Source: Comamonadaceae bacterium (GTDB taxonomy: Bacteria > Pseudomonadota > Gammaproteobacteria > Burkholderiales > Burkholderiaceae_C). From it: a stretch of 12,424 nucleotides of DNA. Below are positions 7,295-12,424 of the stretch, one piece after another. Positions within the stretch are counted from its first letter, which is position 1. Every line of letters starts with the position of its first letter. The position numbers were made by a program, and so were the translations under genes. The notes beneath the pieces were generated by a model. The model worked only from the letters and a program-made list of their open reading frames with translations, was not told the origin of the DNA and did no database searches. The DNA lies in NCBI GenBank assembly GCA_947463845.1, contig CANHUM010000018.1:1-12424 (forward strand), given 5' to 3'.

Positions 7295-8488
7295 TCACCG
7301 GCTCCAGCGCACCATCGCATCGGCACGCTTGGGTAAATCTGGCAGCAACTCCAGGCCCAGGCCCGGCTTGTCGTTGAGGCTGACCATGCCGTTTTTCACC
7401 TGTGGCAACTCGGTGACCAGTTCCTTGTACCAGCCACTGTAAAAAGCACGCACGCTCTCTTGAATGAGCGCATTGGGCGCGTGCAACGACAAATGCGTGG
7501 ACGCGGCCCAGACCACCGGTCCGGTGCAGTCGTGCGGGGCTACGGGCAGCTGCCAGGCGTCGGCCATGGCTGCGATTTTGCGTGCTTCCGTCAGGCCTCC
7601 GCACCAACTCAGGTCCAGCATGGCCACACCGGCTACACCCGTTTGCAAATAGTCCTTGAAACCCCACTTGTAGCTGAGCGTTTCACTGGCACAAATGAGC
7701 GCCTTGCAATCCGTAGCGTATTGTTTGAGCAGATCCAGACTGTCCATGCGGATCGCATCTTCGTGCCAAAAGGTATTGAACTCCTGCAGCGCACGCGAAA
7801 TCTTTTGCGCCATTGGCAAACGCCATAAGCTGTGGAACTCGACCATGATGTCCATCTTGTCGCCGACCGTTTTTCTGATCTTGCGGAAAGGCTCGAGTGC
7901 TGTGTTCAGATCTTGCGCGCTGATGTACTGACCGTGGGACTTTTCAGCGGCCACATCGAAAGGCCAGATCTTCATGCCTGTGATGCCCTCAGAGAGCAGC
8001 GACTCGGCCAGCTCGTCGGCGCGGTGCAAAAAGCCCTGCAGGTCTTCGTAAGGCCCGGCACTGTGGCCCAGACCCCAATTGCTGCTGGTCTGGTTCACAT
8101 TGCTGCGGATGTACTGGTAGCCCGCGCAGGTGTTGTACACGCGGATTTCATCGCGGCTTTTGCCGCCCAATGCGGTATGGACGGGCATGCCAGCAGTTTT
8201 GCCAAAAATGTCCCACAGCGCGATGTCGACGGCCGAGTTGCCACGCGTTTCTACGCCGGAGCCGCGCCAGCCCAGATAGCCGGTGATGTCTCGCTGGCGA
8301 GATTCGATGGCAAGCGGGTCCTGCCCAATCAGTTTGGGCGCCACCCATTCATGCAAATAGGCCTCGACCGCTTGCGCCCCCATGAAGGTTTCGCCCAGGC
8401 CCACCAGGCCCTCGTCGGTATGCAGGCGGACCCAGATGATGTTGGGAAACTCCCCCAGACGGATCGTTTCGAGTTGCGTGATTTTCAT
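7295..8488 (-). CDS. Mandelate racemase/muconate lactonizing enzyme family protein (enolase superfamily), probable sugar-acid dehydratase
   Basis: This 397-residue protein has the two-domain enolase-superfamily build: a capping domain at about 1-125 plus the C-terminal tail, and a barrel in between. Expected active-site parts are visible. GMKIWPFD (171-178) carries K173 at the second barrel strand. Metal ligands are probably E217 in MVEFHS, E243 in FWHEDAI, and E269 in CASETLS. H319 in APHDCTGPV is the likely second acid/base. Family members remove an alpha proton from a carboxylate and then racemise, cycloisomerise or eliminate water. With a TRAP transporter and gluconokinase nearby I favour acid-sugar dehydration. 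The first ligand is usually Asp, so E217 is unusual. The frame is open to 8521, but ATG 8488 has AGG eight bases upstream and begins MKITQLETIRL as the family normally does. An intrinsic terminator stands just upstream. Confidence 0.88.
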   Translation of the reverse strand: MKITQLETIRLGEFPNIIWVRLHTDEGLVGLGETFMGAQAVEAYLHEWVAPKLIGQDPLAIESRQRDITGYLGWRGSGVETRGNSAVDIALWDIFGKTAGMPVHTALGGKSRDEIRVYNTCAGYQYIRSNVNQTSSNWGLGHSAGPYEDLQGFLHRADELAESLLSEGITGMKIWPFDVAAEKSHGQYISAQDLNTALEPFRKIRKTVGDKMDIMVEFHSLWRLPMAQKISRALQEFNTFWHEDAIRMDSLDLLKQYATDCKALICASETLSYKWGFKDYLQTGVAGVAMLDLSWCGGLTEARKIAAMADAWQLPVAPHDCTGPVVWAASTHLSLHAPNALIQESVRAFYSGWYKELVTELPQVKNGMVSLNDKPGLGLELLPDLPKRADAMVRWSR

Positions 8489-8507
8489 GACCGGACCTGT
8501 TCCAGAC

Positions 8508-8543
8508 AAAAAAAGCCCCACAGCAAGTCACTGTGGGGCTTTG
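8508..8543 (-). terminator. Strong intrinsic terminator between dctP and the enolase-superfamily gene
   Basis: On the minus strand AAAGCCCCACAG pairs with CTGTGGGGCTTT (12 base pairs, 7-base loop TGACTTG), and the T-run reaches seven (plus-strand A at 8508-8514). The hairpin begins 10 bases after the dctP stop and its T-run ends 19 bases before the ATG of the next gene in the same direction. It would cut or attenuate transcription coming from the transporter genes. Confidence 0.9.
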
Positions 8544-8552
8544 TGCAAGGGA

Positions 8553-9560
8553 TCAACCGCCGCGTGCTTTGCGCAGCTCGTCTTGCACCACCTTGATGGC
8601 ATCTGGTCCGATCGAGTCCTTGTGCTTGTCATAGACCGAGGCAACCCGCGCCCTGATCCTGTTTTGCTCTGCAGGGCTGACTTCGTTGACCTGCATACCT
8701 TTGGTCCTCAAACTGGCCAGTGAGCGCTCATTCAAAGTGCGGTTGGCCGCACGCTGAACCTTTTGCCCCTCCAGCGCGGCTTCACGCAACACGGCCTGCT
8801 CTTGCGGGTTGAGTTGGTCCCACAAACGCTTGCTGTAGAGGATCAGGAACGGTGTGTAGGCGTGACGGGTCACGCTCAAATACCGCTGCACTTCATTGAA
8901 CTTGGAGGTTTCAATTGTCACAAAGGGGTTTTCCTGGCCGTCGATGGTCTTGGTTTCAAGGGCCGTGAACACCTCGGGGAAAGCCATGGGCACGGCATTG
9001 GTGCCAAGAGTCCTGAAGGTGTCAAGAAAGATGTTGTTTTGCATCACGCGCAATTTGACACCCTCGAAATCCTCCAGCTTGGTCACCGGGCGCTTGCTGT
9101 TGGTGAGGTTGCGGAATCCGTTTTCCCAATACGCCAGGTTAACCAGACCCGCCGCTTCCAATCGGGCATTGAAAAATCTACCCGCGGGACCATCGAGCAC
9201 CGCATCAGCTTCTTTTTCATTGGCAAATAAGAATGGCAAATCGAACACACCCAACTCTTTGACAATGCCCACCAGGGGCGAGCTGGAGGTGCACACCATC
9301 TCTTGGGTGCCCGCACGCAAGGCCTGCGTGGCCTGCAAATCGCCACCCGCAGAGCCGCCCCAGAAGGCGGTGATCTTCATCTTGCCGCCGGTTTTGGCCG
9401 CCAGAACTTCCTGCATCTTCTTGACGCCCACACCCACCGGGTGGTCTTCGTTCACGCCGTTGGTGAACTTGATATTGCGCTCGGCAAATTGCGCCATGGC
9501 ACTTGATGCCACCAGGAAAGTGCCCGCGATCAGGGTCACCAGATTTCTGCGTTTCAACAT
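8553..9560 (-). CDS. dctP: TRAP transporter periplasmic solute-binding protein (DctP family)
   Basis: This 335-residue extracytoplasmic receptor of a tripartite ATP-independent transporter captures an organic acid and delivers it to DctQM. Residues 1-24 are a Sec signal peptide with a KRR n-region, hydrophobic core and probable cleavage after AMA. The mature part shows GFRNLTNSKRPV (148-159), the FEGVKLRVMQN segment (165-175) with R171, the arginine that normally holds the ligand carboxylate, and PEVFTALETKTIDGQENP (195-211), typical of DctP proteins for sugar acids and C4-dicarboxylates. ATG 9560 was chosen over 9584 because AAAGGAGA lies six bases upstream (plus strand 9566-9573) and the signal peptide begins there. 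It follows dctM by 36 bases. The ligand is likely the substrate of the downstream enzyme, perhaps an aldonate or aldarate. Confidence 0.93.
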   Translation of the reverse strand: MLKRRNLVTLIAGTFLVASSAMAQFAERNIKFTNGVNEDHPVGVGVKKMQEVLAAKTGGKMKITAFWGGSAGGDLQATQALRAGTQEMVCTSSSPLVGIVKELGVFDLPFLFANEKEADAVLDGPAGRFFNARLEAAGLVNLAYWENGFRNLTNSKRPVTKLEDFEGVKLRVMQNNIFLDTFRTLGTNAVPMAFPEVFTALETKTIDGQENPFVTIETSKFNEVQRYLSVTRHAYTPFLILYSKRLWDQLNPQEQAVLREAALEGQKVQRAANRTLNERSLASLRTKGMQVNEVSPAEQNRIRARVASVYDKHKDSIGPDAIKVVQDELRKARGG

Positions 9561-9565
9561 GAATG

Positions 9566-9573
9566 TCTCCTTT
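9566..9573 (-). promoter_or_regulatory. Strong ribosome-binding site of dctP
   Basis: AAAGGAGA on the minus strand stands five bases before ATG 9560. It is the best Shine-Dalgarno in the operon, which suits the need for more binding protein than membrane subunits, and it decides the start. Confidence 0.8.
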
Positions 9574-9596
9574 ATAAAAAACACAGGGTTAAGAAA

Positions 9597-10895
9597 TCAG
9601 TTCAGCATCCACTTCATGGGCACGATAACGATAGACGGAAAAGCAATCAACAGGCCCAGCACGCCCAGCTGCGCCAGCAGGAAAGGCATGACCCCTTTGA
9701 AGGCCGTGTCCATGTTGATTTTGGCCACGCCGCACACCACATTGAGCACCGTGCCCACTGGGGGGGTGATCAGACCGATCGCATTGTTCATGATGAACAG
9801 CACGCCGAAATACACTGGGTCAATGCCAGCTTGCTTGACCAAAGGCATCAAAACCGGCGTGAGGATGAGCACCGTTGGTGTGAAGTCGAGCGCCGTTCCG
9901 ACCACAATGACCAGCAGCATCAACACCACCATCAACAACATCTTGTTGTCCATCAGGGGGGCCATCATTTTGGCGACCTCTGCAGGAATATTGGCCACGG
10001 TGATGAGCCAGGCGCTGACCATGGCGGCCGCCACCAAGAACATGATGACTGCGGTGGTCTTGCCCGCGGTCAGAATCAGGCTATAGAGTCTGGACCATGG
10101 TAATTCACGGTAAATGAACGCACCGACCACAAAACTGTAGACCGCCGCCACCACCGCTGCTTCGGTCGGTGTGAACACACCGAACTTCATCCCACCGATG
10201 ATGAAGACAGGCAGACCCAGCGCCAGAATGCCTTCACGGGTGGCCTGCAATTTTTCGGACAGCTTCATGCGAGGTCCTGGCTGTACGTTTTCGCGCTTGG
10301 CCACCCACCACCAGGTCAGACCTATCGCCAATCCCATCAACAGCCCCGGCACAATGCCCGCCAAAAACAATTTGGTAATGGAGACATTGGCCGCCACACC
10401 AAAGATGATGAAACCGATGGAGGGCGGAATCACGGGTGCGATGATGCCGCCCGATGCAATCAAACCAGCAGAGCGACCCACGTTGTAACCGGCTCGCTTC
10501 ATCATCGGAATCAGCAAGGCCGCCAGCGCCGCCGTGTCGGCGACAGCCGAGCCCGACAGCGACGCCATGATGATCGCCGCCATGACGGCCACATAGCCCA
10601 GACCGCCCCTGAAATGTCCCACCCAGGCCATGGCCAGGTTCACGATGCGGCGACTCAAGCCGCCTGCGTTCATGAACTCTCCAGCCAACAGGAAAAAAGG
10701 CACCGCCAGCAAGGGGAAGTTGTCCGCGCCGTCCACAAAGCGCTGCGCCAGAATCTGGCTGTCAAACGCATTGATCATGCCGGTGCTGGCCATGTAAGCC
10801 ATCAGACTCAAGCCGCACACCAGCAAGGCATAGGCAATGGGCATGCCCAGAGCCATGGCCCCCAGCAGGCTGAATACAAAAACAGCGATGGTCAT
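9597..10895 (-). CDS. dctM: TRAP transporter large permease subunit (DctM family)
   Basis: This 432-residue integral membrane protein is the sodium-driven transport channel of the TRAP system. About a dozen hydrophobic helices span nearly the whole length. Conserved stretches include DNFPLLAVPFFLLAGEFM (58-75), SGSAVADTAALAALLIPMM (114-132), SGGIIAPVIPPSIGFIIFG (148-166), and FTPTEAAVVAAVYSF (241-255). A second-repeat counterpart NNAIGLITPPVGTVLNVVCG lies near the end. The SGSAVAD and TPPVG hairpin regions are those tied to substrate and sodium binding in known DctM proteins. Its ATG overlaps the dctQ stop by four bases (ATGA), implying translational coupling, as expected for the two membrane partners. 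The length is normal for the family. Together with dctQ and dctP it makes a complete TRAP transporter. Confidence 0.95.
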   Translation of the reverse strand: MTIAVFVFSLLGAMALGMPIAYALLVCGLSLMAYMASTGMINAFDSQILAQRFVDGADNFPLLAVPFFLLAGEFMNAGGLSRRIVNLAMAWVGHFRGGLGYVAVMAAIIMASLSGSAVADTAALAALLIPMMKRAGYNVGRSAGLIASGGIIAPVIPPSIGFIIFGVAANVSITKLFLAGIVPGLLMGLAIGLTWWWVAKRENVQPGPRMKLSEKLQATREGILALGLPVFIIGGMKFGVFTPTEAAVVAAVYSFVVGAFIYRELPWSRLYSLILTAGKTTAVIMFLVAAAMVSAWLITVANIPAEVAKMMAPLMDNKMLLMVVLMLLVIVVGTALDFTPTVLILTPVLMPLVKQAGIDPVYFGVLFIMNNAIGLITPPVGTVLNVVCGVAKINMDTAFKGVMPFLLAQLGVLGLLIAFPSIVIVPMKWMLN

Positions 10896-11455
10896 GCGCG
10901 ACCCCGCACATCAGACGCTGTTTGAGGGGCCATTTCGGCCAGAACCACCTGGTCTTCCGACTCCACCACCATCACCAGATCAGATTCGGCCAGGCGCCCC
11001 GTGAACAACAGGACCAGTTTGTGCAGGTTCATCACACCCATCACGGCGGCTGTGACGTAACCGATGCCATAGATCCAGATCATGGAGATGCCCACCACCA
11101 CCGACACGTTGGTCACCTGCAAGTCGTGCATCTTCCAGGTGCCCCAAAAGAACAGCACATTGCAGCCCAGCATCAAAACTTCGCTCAGGAAAAAGCACAG
11201 CCTCTTGCCGCCCAGGGACAGCCGGCGCACGAGCGTGTCCACGCCCAGATGACCCCTTTCGCGCATGGCCACCATAGCCCCGATGTAGGTGAGCCATATG
11301 AAGCAGTAACGCGACATCTCGTCCGAGATCGAAATGCCCGAGTTGAAACCGTAACGCAGCACCACATTCCCAAAAACCATGATGACCATGGCCACCAGGC
11401 ATGCGACCACCAGAAACTCCAGCAGCTTGAAAAAAGTATCGATCGTTCGTTGCAT
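10892..11455 (-). CDS. dctQ: TRAP transporter small permease subunit (DctQ family)
   Basis: This 187-residue membrane protein has four predicted helices (about 10-32, 50-68, 87-107 and 120-146) and forms the membrane platform with DctM. Family marks are VVLRYGFNSGISISDEMSRY (31-50), followed by FIWLTYIGA, and RERGHLGVDTLVRRL (65-79). The C-terminal 35 residues are hydrophilic and acidic and probably face the cytoplasm. The gene begins 24 bases after the GntR regulator's stop and overlaps dctM by four bases, so regulator and transporter share one transcript. The Shine-Dalgarno is weak, which points to coupling with the upstream regulator gene. Confidence 0.93.
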   Translation of the reverse strand: MQRTIDTFFKLLEFLVVACLVAMVIMVFGNVVLRYGFNSGISISDEMSRYCFIWLTYIGAMVAMRERGHLGVDTLVRRLSLGGKRLCFFLSEVLMLGCNVLFFWGTWKMHDLQVTNVSVVVGISMIWIYGIGYVTAAVMGVMNLHKLVLLFTGRLAESDLVMVVESEDQVVLAEMAPQTASDVRGRA

Positions 11456-11479
11456 TCTTGTCTACCGGTTCATTCGCCT

Positions 11480-12259
11480 TCAGGCCAGTTCCTTGGCGGT
11501 CCTTTTTCTCGCACGGCTTTGTGACTTGATGGGCGTGGCCGCACCCGAGACCCCCGGCAATTTCCGGCGTGAGGCCAGCACCTGTTCGATGTCTTGCCGG
11601 GCACCCTCGATCAAGACCATGACAGCCCGCTCGGCCTTAGCCGGATTGCGGGCAATCACAGCGTTGAGCACCGCCCGGTGCAAAGGCAAGGATGTTTTGG
11701 TGCCATCCTGAATGCGGGTGGAAATCTCGAAACTGGTACGCAACAAAGCGTTCAACGCCTTGCTCATCTGCACCAGCATGCGGTTGTGCGAAGCCTGCAG
11801 CAAACCCTCATGAAAACGCAAGTCGTGCGTGACATAGTCACCCCCTTCTTCCACCGCTTGCTTCATGCCGGCATAAGCGGCTTCGATACGGGCAATGTCT
11901 TCGGGCGTAGCACGCTCTGCAGCCAGGCGAACAGCAGCGGGCTCCACCACGCAGCGCAGCTCTTGCAGGTCTTTCAAAAATTCGGGCGTGAGGCCACAGC
12001 GGGCCTGCCAGGTCACCACGTCGGGGTCAAACCAATTCCAGAGTTCATACGGCAGGACTCGGGTGCCCACCTTGGGGCCGGTCGAGAGCAAACCCTTCGC
12101 CACCAGCGATTTGATGGCCTCACGCACAACTGTGCGGCTGACGCCCAACTCGTCGCAGAGCATGGGCTCGGGCGGCAAACTGGCGCCCACCGCATAGCGA
12201 CCTGCCAATATGGCCTGGCCCAATGCATCCAGCGTGTTTCTGTGGAAATTGTTTGTCAT
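11480..12259 (-). CDS. GntR-family transcriptional regulator, FadR subfamily (FCD domain)
   Basis: This 259-residue regulator has an N-terminal winged helix-turn-helix (about 8-70) with AILAGRYAVGASLPPEPMLC (16-35), DELGVSRTVVREAIKSLVAKG (36-56) and the wing STGPKVGTRV (59-68). An all-helical FCD ligand domain follows (about 92-230). D146 and H150 in DLRFHEGLLQASHN, and H194, are probable metal ligands of that domain. Beyond the FCD domain is a basic tail of about 28 residues ending SRARKRTAKELA, longer than usual. The gene is the first of the operon that carries dctQ, dctM, dctP and probably the enolase-superfamily gene, and so is likely autoregulated. Two matching inverted repeats upstream are its probable operators. 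The effector is unknown but likely a sugar acid or a 2-keto-3-deoxy product. The start is ATG 12259, with GGTAAG a few bases before it. Confidence 0.92.
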   Translation of the reverse strand: MTNNFHRNTLDALGQAILAGRYAVGASLPPEPMLCDELGVSRTVVREAIKSLVAKGLLSTGPKVGTRVLPYELWNWFDPDVVTWQARCGLTPEFLKDLQELRCVVEPAAVRLAAERATPEDIARIEAAYAGMKQAVEEGGDYVTHDLRFHEGLLQASHNRMLVQMSKALNALLRTSFEISTRIQDGTKTSLPLHRAVLNAVIARNPAKAERAVMVLIEGARQDIEQVLASRRKLPGVSGAATPIKSQSRARKRTAKELA

Positions 12260-12282
12260 CCGCTTACCGCCATCGTTGGACC

Positions 12283-12297
12283 TATCATATGATGATT
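12283..12297. promoter_or_regulatory. Operator-like inverted repeat A, overlapping a proximal -10
   Basis: TATCATATGATGATT contains the exact half-sites ATCAT and ATGAT around a 3-base centre. It matches site B (12397-12411) at most half-site positions. On the minus strand it includes TATGAT (12289-12284), a good -10 that would start transcription near 12277. No clear -35 lies at the right distance upstream, so this would be a weak or activated promoter. Confidence 0.55.
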
Positions 12298-12317
12298 GCT
12301 CGCCCGAGACCGACTCT

Positions 12318-12359
12318 GGTAAACCCTAGGCGCAGTCGTCTTGGCGTCTAGGGTTTGCC
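12318..12359. repeat. 16-bp-stem dyad between the two operator-like sites
   Basis: On the plus strand GGTAAACCCTAGGCGC (12318-12333) pairs with GCGTCTAGGGTTTGCC (12344-12359) around a 10-base loop, with two G-T wobbles and no gaps. The 9-bp core AAACCCTAG/CTAGGGTTT is perfect. No T-run follows on either strand. It lies in the leader of a transcript starting at the distal promoter, or may be a DNA site for a second regulator. Confidence 0.6.
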
Positions 12360-12392
12360 CGCATGTCGCTGGTTTTACAAGCCGGTTTTGTT

Positions 12393-12421
12393 TTTCTATC
12401 GTCATACGATAGGATTTTGAA
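12393..12421 (-). promoter_or_regulatory. Candidate distal promoter of the regulator-TRAP operon
   Basis: On the minus strand TTCAAA (12421-12416), a 17-base spacer and TAGAAA (12398-12393) give 4/6 and 4/6 matches at ideal spacing. Operator-like site B lies almost exactly in the spacer, the classical position for repression. Transcription would start near 12386 and give a leader of about 127 bases. Confidence 0.4.
12396..12412. promoter_or_regulatory. Operator-like inverted repeat B for a FadR-type GntR protein
   Basis: CTATCGT-CAT-ACGATAG is a perfect 7+3+7 inverted repeat. Its core TCGTCATACGA fits the FadR-subfamily operator pattern TNGTNNNACNA at every fixed position. It lies 137 bases before the regulator's start codon and may also control a gene beyond the right edge of the window. 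Confidence 0.65.
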
Positions 12422-12424
12422 GAT

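Noticed and set aside
8896..10086. A 396-codon plus-strand frame over dctP and dctM
   Set aside because: It is antisense to two well-supported TRAP genes, crosses their boundary, and has no domain or ribosome-binding site.

Overview
The window looks like the chromosome of a betaproteobacterium in the order Burkholderiales, most likely family Comamonadaceae (Limnohabitans-, Polaromonas- or Rhodoferax-like). The grounds are the high G+C, a Bug-type solute-binding protein standing without its membrane subunits, a long glycine/arginine-tailed RhlE helicase, and the general feel of the protein sequences. The genus is a guess. I see no rRNA, tRNA, CRISPR array, insertion sequence or phage gene.

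Left part (1-2793, all minus strand): the first 176 codons of the ABC-F translation factor EttA, cut by the window edge; a stand-alone DnaQ-like 3'-5' exonuclease with a possible sliding-clamp-binding peptide at its extreme N-terminus; and a Tat-exported Bug (TctC-like) solute-binding protein. A 334-base divergent regulatory region (2794-3127) follows. It holds a candidate promoter for the Bug gene, a 9-bp-stem hairpin and a 12-bp palindrome. It separates these genes from rhlE on the plus strand, which ends in a textbook intrinsic terminator.

Middle part (4984-7246): a small cupin protein on the minus strand, then about 400 bases of AT-richer DNA without a convincing gene, then gluconokinase and a short-chain dehydrogenase/reductase (SDR) on the plus strand.

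Right part (7295-12424, minus strand): a catabolic operon reading from the right. Its order is a FadR-type GntR regulator, TRAP small subunit dctQ, TRAP large subunit dctM (4-base overlap with dctQ), TRAP binding protein dctP, then an enolase-superfamily (mandelate racemase/muconate lactonizing type) enzyme. A strong intrinsic terminator lies between dctP and the enzyme gene, ending about 20 bases before its start codon. Two matching inverted repeats of FadR-family type, one next to each of two candidate promoters, flank a 16-bp-stem dyad upstream of the regulator.

Taken together, the right half reads as a sugar-acid (aldonate/aldarate-like) uptake and catabolism locus. The TRAP transporter imports the acid, the enolase-superfamily enzyme probably dehydrates it, the SDR oxidises or reduces an intermediate, gluconokinase may feed 6-phosphogluconate to the Entner-Doudoroff pathway, and the GntR protein probably senses a substrate or product. 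The exact substrate cannot be read from the sequence. I found no clear-cut unknown system. The most checkable observations are the paired operators with the dyad, the terminator in front of the enzyme gene, the clamp-motif exonuclease, and a glutamate in the first metal-ligand position of the enolase-superfamily enzyme.
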